A stretch of 64,000 nt of DNA from Herbaspirillum sp. WKF16 (GTDB lineage Bacteria; Pseudomonadota; Gammaproteobacteria; Burkholderiales; Burkholderiaceae_D), in NCBI RefSeq assembly GCF_028993615.1, contig NZ_CP118632.1, positions 1,054,001 to 1,118,000 of the forward strand, in the 5' to 3' direction. The position numbers and the translations under genes were made by a program. Below the pieces are notes generated by a model that made no database searches, was not told the origin of the DNA, and worked only from the letters and a program-made list of their open reading frames with translations. The stretch's first letter is position 1. Every line of letters starts with the position of its first letter. Of this stretch, positions 1 to 8,426 are shown one piece after another.

Positions 1-9
1 GGAGCGAAT

Positions 10-660
10 ATGGAACGCAAGAGTTTTGGCAATATGCAGTGCCCGGTGGCGCGTACCCTGGAGCGCGTGGGCGAATGGTGGAGCATCCTGATCCTGCGCG
101 ACGCGCTGCAGGGGCTGACCCGCTTCGACCAGTTCCAGAAGAGCCTCGACATCGCCCCCAACATGCTCACGCGCCGCCTCACCACGCTGGTCGACGCCGG
201 CATGCTGGAGCGCCGCCAGTACAGCGATCGCCCGCCGCGCTTCGAGTACGTGCTGACCGACCTTGGGCGCGATTTCCGCACTATCATCGTGGCGCTCAAT
301 TCCTGGGGCAACAAGCATTTCGCGCCGGAAGGGCCGAGTGTGATGCTGGTCGACCGCGACAGCGGCAAGCAGATCGACCTGGGCCTGGTAGATCGCAACA
401 CCGGCAAGGAAATCAATGGCCGCGAGCACATCATCGTCGCCGGCCCGCAAGCCGATGAGCTCACCCGCGAGCGCCTGGATTCGCTGGCGCGCCTGCGCGA
501 AGCCGCCAACGAGGCGCGCCTGCTGGAACAGGCCGATGAGCTTGAGGCCAAGCCCAGGAAGACCAGGAAAGTGAGCGAAATCAAGGCCGGGAAAGCCGGG
601 CAGGACAAGCCGGCCAAGGTCAAGGCCAAGCCGGCGGCGAAGGCCGCCCGGCGCGCCTGA
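10..660 (+). CDS. HxlR-family winged-helix transcriptional regulator with basic C-terminal tail
   Basis: 216-residue regulator. Residues 10-100 form an HxlR-type winged helix: an N-terminal CPVARTLE segment with Cys11, then GEWWSILILRDAL, TRFDQF and a wing around DRPPRFEYVLT. HxlR proteins bind DNA as dimers and often respond to electrophiles or oxidants through the N-terminal Cys; that role is inferred here. The start is supported by GGAG at 1-4. Unusually, about 40 residues at the C-terminus are rich in Lys and Ala with PAK/KAK steps, like histone-H1-type tails, and extend well beyond the usual 100-150 residues of the family. No target gene is evident; the downstream porin is separated by a terminator. 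Confidence 0.9.
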   Translation: MERKSFGNMQCPVARTLERVGEWWSILILRDALQGLTRFDQFQKSLDIAPNMLTRRLTTLVDAGMLERRQYSDRPPRFEYVLTDLGRDFRTIIVALNSWGNKHFAPEGPSVMLVDRDSGKQIDLGLVDRNTGKEINGREHIIVAGPQADELTRERLDSLARLREAANEARLLEQADELEAKPRKTRKVSEIKAGKAGQDKPAKVKAKPAAKAARRA

Positions 661-690
661 TCCGCGCGCACGCGCCGATCGCAGGGAACA

Positions 691-717
691 CGCAGCCTTC
701 GGGCTGCGTTTTTTTTT
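691..717 (+). terminator. Intrinsic terminator after the HxlR gene
   Basis: CGCAGCC-TTCG-GGCTGCG stem with a UUCG tetraloop followed directly by nine T residues. Confidence 0.92.
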
Positions 718-876
718 GCGATAAAAAAATACAACATATGCCTTTTCGACAGCATGGCGCCATCTAAAAAATGACTTCTATAAACCAAGGTGCAGTCACG
801 GCGGAGCAGAACCCTTAATGTCTGTCCATCCGACGGAAGTACGGATCCTCAAGACTTTTTTATAGAAGGATGTCAA

Positions 877-2067
877 ATGAAGAAATCACTGCTGGCACTC
901 GCCGTCCTGGGCGCATTCGCAGGCGCAGCTCACGCACAGAGCGCTGTGACCATCTACGGTATCGTCGACACCGGTGTCGTCTACCAAAGCAAGGCCGCTG
1001 TCGCAGGCGGCGGAACGGGTAGCAAGTTCAGCCTGAACTCGGGCGTCATCCAGGGTTCGCGCCTGGGCTTCAAGGGTACTGAAGATCTGGGTGGCGGCCT
1101 CTCCGCGCTGTTCAACCTGGAGGTCGGCTTCTCCAACGACACCGGCGGACTGCAAGGCTCCGACGCCGCCACCGGCTCCAACCTGTTCCGCCGCAAGTCG
1201 GTGGTGGGTCTGGCCGGCGGCTTCGGCACCGTGCTGCTGGGTCGTCAAACCGACTTCGCCGACACCATCTCCTCCTACACCTCGGTGCAGGACTTCGGTG
1301 GCTGGACCGGCAACGTCGGCCACAACCTGGATCGCCTGGAAGGCACCCGCACCAACAACTCGGTGTCCTACACCACCAACAACATTGCCGGCTTCACCGG
1401 CAACCTGATCTACGGCTTCGGTGAAACCGCGGGCAAGACCTCCGCCGGTCAATCCTTCGGCGCCGGCCTGAAGTACGACAACGGCCCCCTGGGCCTGGGC
1501 GCGAACTACTACCAGTCCAAGGCCAACGGCACTGCGGCCGCGTCCGACGTCAGCCTGATCCCGGCCACCAGCGCCACCGCGTCGGTCAACACCCAGGCCG
1601 CCAACATCGGCAACACCGCCTACAAGGGCTGGAACCTGGTGGCGTCGTACCAGTTCGGTCCGGCACGCGTGTACGGCAACTGGTCGCGCGTCAAGCAAGA
1701 CCTGAACAGCCAGGCCAACCTGACCGCCGCCGGCGTCGGTTCGCTGGGCGCGGTGAACAACCGCCTGCTGGGCTTCGCCAACAAGGCCGACATCTTCGAA
1801 CTGGGCACCGCCTATTCGTTGAGCCCGTCGCTCAAGCTGTTGGCCGCGGTGGACCACACCCGCGCCACGTTTGACGGCGTCTCGGGCAAGGGCAAGCTGA
1901 CCCAGTACAACCTCGGCACCGACTACTGGCTGTCCAAGCGCACCGACCTGTATGCCTTCCTGGCGTACACCAAGGCGACTGACATGGTCAACACCGGTGT
2001 GGCCGACAGCGTCGGCACCGACGGCAACCAGGCCGCCGTGGCCGTGGGTATTCGCCACAAGTTCTGA
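877..2067 (+). CDS. Trimeric general porin (Gram-negative porin, Burkholderiales type)
   Basis: 396-residue outer-membrane porin forming a 16-stranded beta-barrel for passive diffusion of small hydrophilic solutes. It begins with a Sec signal peptide (MKKSLLALAVLGAFAGAAHA, cleaved before QSAVTIYG) and runs through typical porin strands (VTIYGIVDTG, SRLGFKGTEDLGGGL, GTVLLGRQTDF) to a C-terminal phenylalanine (VGIRHKF), the BAM recognition signal. The ATG at 877 is chosen over an upstream in-frame ATG at 790 because it has AGAAGGA ahead of it and begins the signal peptide exactly. There is a long untranslated leader of more than 100 bases. A strong terminator makes it monocistronic. Substrate preference cannot be read from sequence. 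Confidence 0.95.
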   Translation: MKKSLLALAVLGAFAGAAHAQSAVTIYGIVDTGVVYQSKAAVAGGGTGSKFSLNSGVIQGSRLGFKGTEDLGGGLSALFNLEVGFSNDTGGLQGSDAATGSNLFRRKSVVGLAGGFGTVLLGRQTDFADTISSYTSVQDFGGWTGNVGHNLDRLEGTRTNNSVSYTTNNIAGFTGNLIYGFGETAGKTSAGQSFGAGLKYDNGPLGLGANYYQSKANGTAAASDVSLIPATSATASVNTQAANIGNTAYKGWNLVASYQFGPARVYGNWSRVKQDLNSQANLTAAGVGSLGAVNNRLLGFANKADIFELGTAYSLSPSLKLLAAVDHTRATFDGVSGKGKLTQYNLGTDYWLSKRTDLYAFLAYTKATDMVNTGVADSVGTDGNQAAVAVGIRHKF

Positions 2068-2125
2068 TGCACCGGTCGCGCCTGGCGCGACCGCCGTCAG
2101 CAGCTGAAGAAGCTAGAAAGAGAAG

Positions 2126-2156
2126 GGCGCCGCATATTGCATGCGGCGCCTTTTTT
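2126..2156 (+). terminator. Intrinsic terminator after the porin gene
   Basis: Perfect 10-bp stem GGCGCCGCAT/ATGCGGCGCC with a 5-nt loop and six T residues. Confidence 0.93.
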
Positions 2157-2661
2157 CATTGCACCGCGGGTCCGCCGTTGGCGTCGGGAACGGCCAGGAA
2201 AATCGCATTGCGAGCAAAAAAAAGTTCGCATTGCGAGCAAATCCGAAGCTGACATTCCGTCAGCCGACCGCGCCTCGCGCCGGCCTTGAAAACGCTTTTC
2301 GCGGAAGCGCGAAAAATGAACGCGAGCCTTTGCCAGAGCGGTTCTTAACAAAGGTAAGCCGTTCGTAATAGTCCATGTCGCAAGGGAATTTTCCGGGCGG
2401 CGCGGTGCCACAATGCTCATGCATCGAGTCTGTCGCCGATTGCGGTTCCGGGGAGGAATGGCGCGGCCGAGCTGAAAGAGTCGCGCGAGCCGACTCCCCA
2501 TTTGTCGATACCACGGAAGTCCGAACTCCGACGCAGGGATCTGCGCCGGCGGGGATTCCTATTGTCCTTTGGTATTGCCGCGCGCATGCCGCGGCCCTGA
2601 GGCTTCTTCCGTCGTGTCGGCAGTCCCTACATCGCATTCAGGAACCCGACAGGCAAACAAT
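2157..2661 (+). other. 505-bp intergenic stretch with no convincing gene
   Basis: No frame here has a credible start, ribosome site and domain pattern. The section 2195-2390 is less GC-rich than its surroundings and contains a 16-bp direct repeat annotated separately. The rest is unassigned leader for the Sel1-repeat gene. Confidence 0.6.
2203..2241. repeat. Tandem 16-bp direct repeat with embedded TTGC-GA-GCAA dyads
   Basis: TCGCATTGCGAGCAAA occurs at 2203-2218 and identically at 2226-2241, start to start 23 bp (about two helical turns). Each copy contains the inverted repeat TTGC-GA-GCAA. This spacing and symmetry fit a pair of operator sites; the regulator is unknown. Confidence 0.55.
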
Positions 2662-4224
2662 ATGGCGACACGAGAACAACTGGCCGTGATCAAGGCGGCC
2701 CGCGCAGGCGAGTCACGCGCGCAACTGGCATTGGGCAGCCGTTATCTGTACGGCGGCAGCGGCCTGCCGCGCAGCAACGGCACTGCCTTCTACTGGCTCA
2801 AGCGCGCCGCCGAACAAGGCGTGGACGACGCCTGGATGATGATCGGCCGCAACATCCCCTACGAGCAGGTCAAGGAACTGTCCTCGCCCAGCGAAGCGGC
2901 GGTGTGGTACGAGAAGGCCTTCGACGCCGGCGTCGCCCATGCCGGCCTGACCTTCGCCCGGCTGGTGCTGGAGAACACCGGGCAGTTCGATCGCACCAGC
3001 CATGCGCGCGCGATCGGTGCCCTGTCCTTCCTGGCCAGCCACGACGACCACCAGGCGCAATGGCTGCTGGCGCAGCAGATGCAGATCCTTGCCCGCGACG
3101 AGCATGGCGAGGTGCGCGCCGAATTCGGCTCCCTGCTGCCGGACGGCACGCGGCTGGAGGAGCACCTGATCGCCGAGGCCGCCCACGCCGGCATCGAGCA
3201 GGCGCAGTACGCGCTGCTGGACAAGGCCTGGGACAGCGCCGACCACGCCGCCTTCGAGCGCGATGCGGCGCCGCTGGTGGAGCGCCTGCTGGCGCGCAAC
3301 GCCGCCGCCGTGGCGCAGATGGAAAGGGATGCCGACGTCACTGCCGGCATCGTGGTGTCGGCAGAGGAGGCCGTCCTGCTGCTGCGCCTGGCGCAACAGC
3401 GCCTGCGTGCTTCGCAAGCCGATCCGCGCGCGGCCGGCCACATGCTGGAACTGGCCGCGCTGGCCGGCAACCCTGAGGCGCGCTTCGAGCTGGGCCTGCT
3501 GTGCGCGAAGATGGATCGCCAGGGCGAGCGCGTCTTCATGGAGCATGGCCTGGCCAACTTCAAGAAGGCGCTGCATTGGCTGGAGCTGGCCGGCGAAGGC
3601 GGCCTGGCCGCTGCGTGGCACGCGATGGCCCGGATCTACTCGCGCTCGATCTACTCGCAACGCAACCTGCACGTCGCCATGCAGTACCTGGAGCGCGCCG
3701 CCGACATGGGGCTGGTGGAAGCGCAGACGGAATTCGCCCAGATCTCGTGGCGCAACCGCCGCGACGACCGCATCAACGACGTGCGCGCGCTGTACTGGTG
3801 GCAGAAGGCCGCGGCGCAAGGCGACCGGCAGGCGCAGGACGCGCTGCAACCGTTCTCGGCCGGCGCCGGGCAGCATGCCTGGGCCGCCGCGGCGATGGCC
3901 GGCATCGACGCCAAGATGCGCAACGTCAATCCCTTCCTCTGCGCGCGCGTCGAACTGGCGGCGACTTTCGGCCTCTCCAAGCCGGAGGCGCTGCTGATCG
4001 ACGTCAAGCAGGCCGACTACGGGCATTGCCTGGTGGTCGACATCTGCGACCACTACGCCCGCAGCAAACGACGCCTGGTGGCCATCGAGACCGAAGCGCA
4101 ACGCGCCACGCTCAGCCGCATCTGCCGGCTGTTCAGCGACGTCGACTGCAGCCTCAGCGGCCTCGAAGGAAATTACCGGCAGCGCCAATACCGGTTGAAG
4201 ACGTCGTTTCCCGAGCTCGCTTAG
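2662..4224 (+). CDS. Sel1-like / TPR-type repeat protein
   Basis: 520-residue alpha-solenoid protein. Several Sel1-like repeats are visible with the A-x-ALG-x-RY and WLKRAAEQG-type signature: near residues 15-60 (QLALGSRYLYGGSG, AFYWLKRAAEQG), 270-340 (HWLELAGEGGLAAAWHAMARIYS) and 345-405 (YLERAADMGLVEAQTEFAQ, YWWQKAAAQGDRQAQDAL). The last 100 residues lack repeats and have unknown function. No signal peptide is seen, so it is probably cytoplasmic. Sel1 proteins generally scaffold protein interactions. The start at 2662 (MATREQL) is preferred over 2569 because it opens the repeat domain; no strong Shine-Dalgarno site is present. It appears monocistronic. Confidence 0.8.
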   Translation: MATREQLAVIKAARAGESRAQLALGSRYLYGGSGLPRSNGTAFYWLKRAAEQGVDDAWMMIGRNIPYEQVKELSSPSEAAVWYEKAFDAGVAHAGLTFARLVLENTGQFDRTSHARAIGALSFLASHDDHQAQWLLAQQMQILARDEHGEVRAEFGSLLPDGTRLEEHLIAEAAHAGIEQAQYALLDKAWDSADHAAFERDAAPLVERLLARNAAAVAQMERDADVTAGIVVSAEEAVLLLRLAQQRLRASQADPRAAGHMLELAALAGNPEARFELGLLCAKMDRQGERVFMEHGLANFKKALHWLELAGEGGLAAAWHAMARIYSRSIYSQRNLHVAMQYLERAADMGLVEAQTEFAQISWRNRRDDRINDVRALYWWQKAAAQGDRQAQDALQPFSAGAGQHAWAAAAMAGIDAKMRNVNPFLCARVELAATFGLSKPEALLIDVKQADYGHCLVVDICDHYARSKRRLVAIETEAQRATLSRICRLFSDVDCSLSGLEGNYRQRQYRLKTSFPELA

Positions 4225-4330
4225 CGCGGCTGGTACGGCGCGCTACGCCGCCGGCGAGGCGCGGCGATGAAGCTCGCCTGCGCCCGCCTGGACCTTGCTC
4301 CGCGCGGGCCTGGATGCGTATGCGGCCATA

Positions 4331-5197
4331 TCAGGACAAGGCGTCGAAATCGGCCGCATCGTGGCGTTCGCGCAGGAACTCTCCCGGCGCGCCGGACGTG
4401 CGGTTGACGATCCGTCCGCGCGCCACGGCCGGGCGCGCGGCGATCGCGGTGTACCAGCGCAGCAGGTGCGTGTACTGCTCGACGGCCAGGAAGCGATGCG
4501 CGTCGTACACCCCATAGAGGCTGCCCGGGTACCACGGCCATACCGCCATGTCGGCGATCGTGTACTGGTCGCCGGCGAGAAACTCGTGCGAGGCCAGGTG
4601 GGTGTCCAGCACGTGCAGCTGTCGCTTGGTTTCCATCGCGTAGCGGTCGATCGCGTACTCGATCTTGATCGGCGCATAGGCGTAGAAGTGGCCGAGGCCG
4701 CCGCCCACGAACGGCGCCGAGCCCATTTGCCACATCAGCCAGTTGAAGGTCTCGGCGCGCGCCCGGGGAGCGGTGGGCAGGAATGCGCCGAAGCGCTCGG
4801 CCAGGTAGACCAGGATGGAGCCGCTCTCGAACACCCGGGTGACGGGATCGGTGGCATGGTCGACCAGAGCGGGGATCTTGGAATTCGGGTTGACGCCGAC
4901 GAAGCCGCTTCCAAACTGGTCGCCCTTGAAGATGTCGATCAGCCAGGCGTCGTACTCGGCGCCGGCATGTCCCGCCGCGAGCAGTTCCTCCAGCAGGATG
5001 GTGACCTTCTGGCCGTTGGGGGTGCCTTGCGAGTAGAGCTGCAGCGGGTGTCTCCCCACCGGCAGTTCGCGCGCGAAGCGGGCGCCCGAGTCGGGACGGT
5101 TGATGCTGCCGAAGGCGCCGGCATAAGACGCCTTCGGGCGCCACACCCTGGCCGGCAGGTAGCCGGGCGGTTGGTTGTCAAGGCTGTTGTCGCTCAC
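4331..5197 (-). CDS. yghU: YghU-type glutathione-dependent disulfide-bond oxidoreductase (GST superfamily)
   Basis: 288 residues, the same length I recall for E. coli YghU. The thioredoxin-like GST-N domain (about 50-140) contains the YghU-type YSQGTPNGQKVTILLEEL segment, the cis-Pro loop NPNSKIPALVDH and the glutathione-contact ESGSILVYLAE. The all-helical GST-C domain follows (about 145-265) with DQYTIADMAVWPW. Characterized YghU-like (nu-class) enzymes bind two glutathiones and reduce disulfides and organic hydroperoxides; the same activity is inferred. The gene reads away from the marR-type regulator and a small peptide gene. No terminator is obvious in the 106 bp separating it from the convergent Sel1 gene. 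Confidence 0.9.
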   Translation of the reverse strand: MSDNSLDNQPPGYLPARVWRPKASYAGAFGSINRPDSGARFARELPVGRHPLQLYSQGTPNGQKVTILLEELLAAGHAGAEYDAWLIDIFKGDQFGSGFVGVNPNSKIPALVDHATDPVTRVFESGSILVYLAERFGAFLPTAPRARAETFNWLMWQMGSAPFVGGGLGHFYAYAPIKIEYAIDRYAMETKRQLHVLDTHLASHEFLAGDQYTIADMAVWPWYPGSLYGVYDAHRFLAVEQYTHLLRWYTAIAARPAVARGRIVNRTSGAPGEFLRERHDAADFDALS

Positions 5198-5248
5198 TGC
5201 TCGCTCCTCATGATCCCGGGAACCGGGGCTGTATGGTGAAAAATCCGT

Positions 5249-5344
5249 TCAGGCGGCGCTGGCGGCGATGGCCAGCAGCGCGGTGGCCGCAATGGTCAGG
5301 ACGGCGGCGGCGACGGTGCTGCCTGGAATGGCGAAGGTGGGCAT
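5249..5344 (-). CDS. Putative 31-residue hydrophobic peptide
   Basis: Small frame encoding MPTFAIPGST followed by an Ala/Leu/Ile/Val-rich stretch that could span the membrane once. A good ribosome site (AAAGGA, about 8 nt before ATG) supports translation. It lies between yghU (51 bp downstream, same strand) and the divergent marR-type gene, so it could be co-transcribed with yghU. I do not recognise a family. A chance reading frame is possible because GC-rich DNA often yields Ala-rich ORFs. Confidence 0.45.
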   Translation of the reverse strand: MPTFAIPGSTVAAAVLTIAATALLAIAASAA

Positions 5345-5472
5345 GATGTTTCCTTTGAGGTAAGTGGCCGGGGTCAGGGTGAGCGGATTGTAGGAGCGGC
5401 CTGCCGGACTTGGGAACGATGCGCGGCGCAAGACACTGTTTCGCCGCGCGCATGGCCGCGCCATCGGCAGGC

Positions 5473-5524
5473 TTGACATCGGCAGGTGCGCCGAATAATA
5501 TGCGTGCACATCGATGCATATGCA
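5473..5524 (+). promoter_or_regulatory. Sigma-70 promoter and palindromic operator before the MarR gene
   Basis: TTGACA (5473-5478), 17 bp, TAATAT (5496-5501) is close to consensus. A perfect 10-bp palindrome TGCATATGCA (5515-5524) sits just downstream of the predicted start point, and a related ATGC-rich stretch follows. This geometry suits autorepression by the MarR protein. Confidence 0.7.
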
Positions 5525-5574
5525 AGTATGCTGATGCAAACGTAAACAAGACATTTCTCCACTTATCCCGGAAC

Positions 5575-6018
5575 ATGCCCATGAGCAACGACATCTGCTC
5601 CTGTTCGCCGCTGCGTCGCCTCACGCGCAGGATGACGGTCATCTATGACCAGCACCTGCTGGCCGACGAGCTGACCATCACCCAGTATTCGCTGATCAGC
5701 CGCATCGGCCGCAACGGCCCGGTGGCCAACATCGAGCTGGCCGTCGACATGGGCATGGACCGCAGCACGCTTTCGCGCGCGCTGAAGCCGCTGATCGCCG
5801 CCGGCTGGATCGAGACCGTCGACCTGCCCGAGGATTCGCTGCAGGACAAGCGTTCCTTCGCCCTGCAGCTGACTGCGGCCGGGCGCAAGAAGCTGGATCG
5901 GGCGCGCCCCAACTGGCGCCGCGCGCAGGACGAGATCGACCGCCAGCTTGGCGCCGGCCTCTCGCGCGAGCTGACCGCCATGATCAACGACGCCTACGCG
6001 CGCCTGCAGGACGCATAG
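5575..6018 (+). CDS. MarR-family transcriptional regulator
   Basis: 147-residue winged-helix regulator. It has the N-terminal dimerization helix (CSCSPLRRLTRRMTVIYDQHL), the wHTH (ITQYSLISRIGRNGPVANIELAVDMGMDRSTLSRALKPL at about 35-75), a wing around EDSLQDKRSFALQLT and a C-terminal dimer helix. MarR proteins repress their own promoter and an adjacent gene and are released by phenolic ligands or by oxidation; Cys residues in the N-terminal CSC could be redox active (inference). ATG 5575 is used; ATG 5581 is a near alternative. The MFS gene follows 91 bp downstream on the same strand and is the likely target together with the regulator itself. Confidence 0.92.
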   Translation: MPMSNDICSCSPLRRLTRRMTVIYDQHLLADELTITQYSLISRIGRNGPVANIELAVDMGMDRSTLSRALKPLIAAGWIETVDLPEDSLQDKRSFALQLTAAGRKKLDRARPNWRRAQDEIDRQLGAGLSRELTAMINDAYARLQDA

Positions 6019-6109
6019 GCGCCGCGGCGCCCGCGCATCTACGCCGGCGCCACGCGCAATACACAACAACAAAGACGGACTCCCGCCCAATCTCTCCATC
6101 AGGAAAGCA

Positions 6110-7402
6110 ATGAACAAGCTCACCCAATCGCTCGCCAACACTGTCGCGCCGCGCTTCCACTATGCGTGGGTCGTGGTCGGCGTGATCTTCCTCGTGCTGC
6201 TGTGCTCGGCCGGCATCCGCGCCACGCCTTCGGTCATGATCCTGCCGCTGGAGCAGGAGTTCGGCTGGAACCGCTCGACCATCTCGGTGGTCATCTCGGT
6301 CAATATTGCGCTGTACGGCCTGATCGGCCCGTTCTCGGCGGCTGCCATGCAGCGCTTCGGCATCCGTCGCGTGGTGCTGGCGGCGCTGGCCTTGCTGGCC
6401 AGCGGCACGGCGCTGTCCACGCTGATGCACATGCCCTGGCACATGCTGCTGTCGTGGGGTTTGCTGGTGGGCGCCGGCACCGGCGTGGCGGCCAATACCC
6501 TGGGCGCCACCATCGTCAGCCGCTGGTTCGAGACGCGCCGCGGCCTGGCCATGGGCCTGCTGACCGCCAGCGCGGCCACCGGCCAGATGGTGTTCCTGCC
6601 GCTGATGGCGGCCATGGTGGGCGCCTACGGCTGGCGTTCGGTGGCCTTCCTGGTGTCCGCGGTGGCGCTGCTGGCCATTCCGCTGGTGTGGCTGCTGCTG
6701 CCGGAGAGCCCGGCGTCGATCGGCAAGAAGATGGTCGGCCAGACGGCCGACATCAAGGATGAGGGACTGAGCAAGCGCAACCCGCTGGCCATCGCCTTCG
6801 ATGCGCTGCGTACGTCGGTGCGCATGCCGGATTTCTGGTTGCTGTTCGCCAGCTTCTTCGTGTGCGGCCTGTCGACCAATGGCTACATCGGCACCCAGTT
6901 CATCGCGATGTGCAACGACTACGGCATCAACGAAGTCGGCGGCGCCTCCATCCTGGCCGCGATGGGCATGCTGGACCTGGTCGGCACCACGCTCTCGGGC
7001 TGGCTGTCGGACCGCTACAACCCGCGCGTGCTGCTGTTCTGGTACTACGGCCTGCGCGGCATCGCGCTGATCTTCCTGCCCTACGCCTTCGGCCTGCAGT
7101 ACTACGGCCTGGCCATCTTCGCGGTCTTCTACGGCCTGGATTGGATCGCCACCGTGCCGCCCACCGTGCGCCTGGCCAACGACGTGTTCGGCCGCCTGGC
7201 CGCGCCCATCGTGTTCGGCTGGATCGTCGCCGGCCACCAGCTGGGCGCCGCCACCGCCACCACCGTGGCCGGCTACATGCGCGCCACGCTGGGCAACTAC
7301 ACGCTGTCGTCGATCATGATGGGCGTGGCCTGCCTGGTCGGCGCGGTGCTGGTGTTGCGCATCAAGGGCAACCGGGGAACGCCGGTGCCTGCGGCGGCGT
7401 AA
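6110..7402 (+). CDS. Major facilitator superfamily transporter
   Basis: 430-residue inner-membrane transporter with about 12 hydrophobic helices in two halves. The first half starts with FHYAWVVVGVIFLVLLCSAGIRATPSVM. The loop-2 and loop-3 region (RFGIRRVVLAALAL) and the TM5-6 segment WFETRRGLAMGLLTASAATGQMVFLPL resemble the monocarboxylate/oxalate-formate-type MFS branch, so a carboxylate substrate or efflux role is plausible but unproven. The gene follows a MarR regulator, a common arrangement for drug or aromatic-compound transporters. It starts at ATG 6110 behind CAGGAAAG and ends at a bidirectional terminator. Confidence 0.88.
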   Translation: MNKLTQSLANTVAPRFHYAWVVVGVIFLVLLCSAGIRATPSVMILPLEQEFGWNRSTISVVISVNIALYGLIGPFSAAAMQRFGIRRVVLAALALLASGTALSTLMHMPWHMLLSWGLLVGAGTGVAANTLGATIVSRWFETRRGLAMGLLTASAATGQMVFLPLMAAMVGAYGWRSVAFLVSAVALLAIPLVWLLLPESPASIGKKMVGQTADIKDEGLSKRNPLAIAFDALRTSVRMPDFWLLFASFFVCGLSTNGYIGTQFIAMCNDYGINEVGGASILAAMGMLDLVGTTLSGWLSDRYNPRVLLFWYYGLRGIALIFLPYAFGLQYYGLAIFAVFYGLDWIATVPPTVRLANDVFGRLAAPIVFGWIVAGHQLGAATATTVAGYMRATLGNYTLSSIMMGVACLVGAVLVLRIKGNRGTPVPAAA

Positions 7403-7412
7403 GCGGCCGGAT

Positions 7413-7444
7413 GAAAAAAAAGCCCGGCGCATGCCGGGCTTTTT
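7413..7444. terminator. Bidirectional terminator between convergent MFS and aldo-keto reductase genes
   Basis: AGCCCGGC-GCAT-GCCGGGCT stem with an A-run on the left and T-run on the right, serving both converging genes. Confidence 0.9.
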
Positions 7445-7468
7445 CTTGGCGACTTCAGGTCTGCGCGA

Positions 7469-8278
7469 TCAATCCCACTTCGGCGAGAAGTCCGGATCGG
7501 CCAGGCGCTCGCCGCGATCGAGTCGGGCGATGGCGCTCATCTCTTCATCCGACAGCGTGATCTTCACCGCTTCCAGGTTGGCGGCCAGGTTCTCGCGCCT
7601 GGTCGACGACGGGATCACCGTGAAGCCTTGCTGCAGCGACCAGGCCAGCGCCACCTGCGCGGCCGATACGCCGTGCTTGGCGGCGATCTCCAGCAGCGTC
7701 GCATCCTGCATCACCTTGCCGTAGGCCAGCGGCATGTAGGCGGTCAGGTGGATGCCGTTGGCGCGGGCGAACTCGACCACCTTGCGGTTCTGCAGGAAGG
7801 GATGGATCTCGACCTGGTTGGTCGCGATCTCGGCCGCGCCCACCGCGGCGATGGCTTGCTGCATGTGCGCGACGGTGAAATTGGAAATGCCGATCAGGCG
7901 CGCCAGGCCCTGCTTCTTGGCTTCGGCCAGCGCCTGCATGTAGTCGGCCACCGGCAACTCGTCGTTGGGCGAGGGCCAGTGGATCAACGCCAGGTCGACC
8001 TGTTCCATGCGCAGCTTCTTCAGGCTGTCCTTGAGGCTGGGGATGAACTTGTCGCGCGCCAGGTTCTCGGTCCACACCTTGGTGGTGACGAACAGCTGCC
8101 CGCGCGCCACGCCGCCGGCGGCGATGGCCTGGCCGACGTCGGCTTCGTTGTCGTAGATCTGGGCCGTGTCGATGTGGCGGTAGCCCAGCTCCAGGCCGGC
8201 GCTGACGGAGTCGATGACCTGTTGGCCCTTCAGGCGGAAGGTGCCCAGGCCGAAGGCGGGGAGGGTGGTGGTGTTCAT
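7469..8278 (-). CDS. dkgB: Aldo-keto reductase, DkgB-like (2,5-diketo-D-gluconate / methylglyoxal reductase family)
   Basis: 269-residue NADPH-dependent (beta/alpha)8 reductase, near the length of E. coli DkgB. The catalytic tetrad is visible: Asp37 and Tyr42 in [13 protein letters not shown], Lys67 in VTTKVWT and His100 in LALIHWP. The C-terminal NADPH-binding [16 protein letters not shown] is intact. The family reduces 2,5-diketogluconate, methylglyoxal and other carbonyls; the physiological substrate is not decided here. ATG 8278 is chosen for its AAAGGA ribosome site and the conserved N-terminus; 34 upstream in-frame residues look non-coding. It is divergent from the LacI-type regulator of the glucarate module, so a role in sugar-acid metabolism is possible. 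Confidence 0.88.
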   Translation of the reverse strand: MNTTTLPAFGLGTFRLKGQQVIDSVSAGLELGYRHIDTAQIYDNEADVGQAIAAGGVARGQLFVTTKVWTENLARDKFIPSLKDSLKKLRMEQVDLALIHWPSPNDELPVADYMQALAEAKKQGLARLIGISNFTVAHMQQAIAAVGAAEIATNQVEIHPFLQNRKVVEFARANGIHLTAYMPLAYGKVMQDATLLEIAAKHGVSAAQVALAWSLQQGFTVIPSSTRRENLAANLEAVKITLSDEEMSAIARLDRGERLADPDFSPKWD

Positions 8279-8361
8279 GGATATCCTTTTGGTCGGTGGC
8301 GGAAACAGGCTTGCAGTATTGCGCAATCCGGTCTTTGCAAAAACCGTGTGAAGGGCAAAAC

Positions 8362-8384
8362 ATTCTTGATCCCGATTCAAGAAT
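8362..8384. promoter_or_regulatory. Perfect inverted repeat upstream of the aldo-keto reductase
   Basis: ATTCTTGA (8362-8369), 7-nt spacer, TCAAGAAT (8377-8384). It lies 84-106 bp upstream of the reductase ATG and 43 bp from the LacI-type operator. It is a candidate binding site for an unidentified regulator and has no T-run to make it a terminator. Confidence 0.55.
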
Positions 8385-8426
8385 AGGGCGCGCGCAGCCG
8401 GGCTGCGCGGATACGGATTGTCTTTT

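Noticed and set aside
5389..5395. TGTAGGA upstream of the 31-residue peptide as another stress element
   Set aside because: The first half-site is present on the minus strand but the sequence 16 bp on (CCCGGCC) does not match the second half and no ATCGG core is present.
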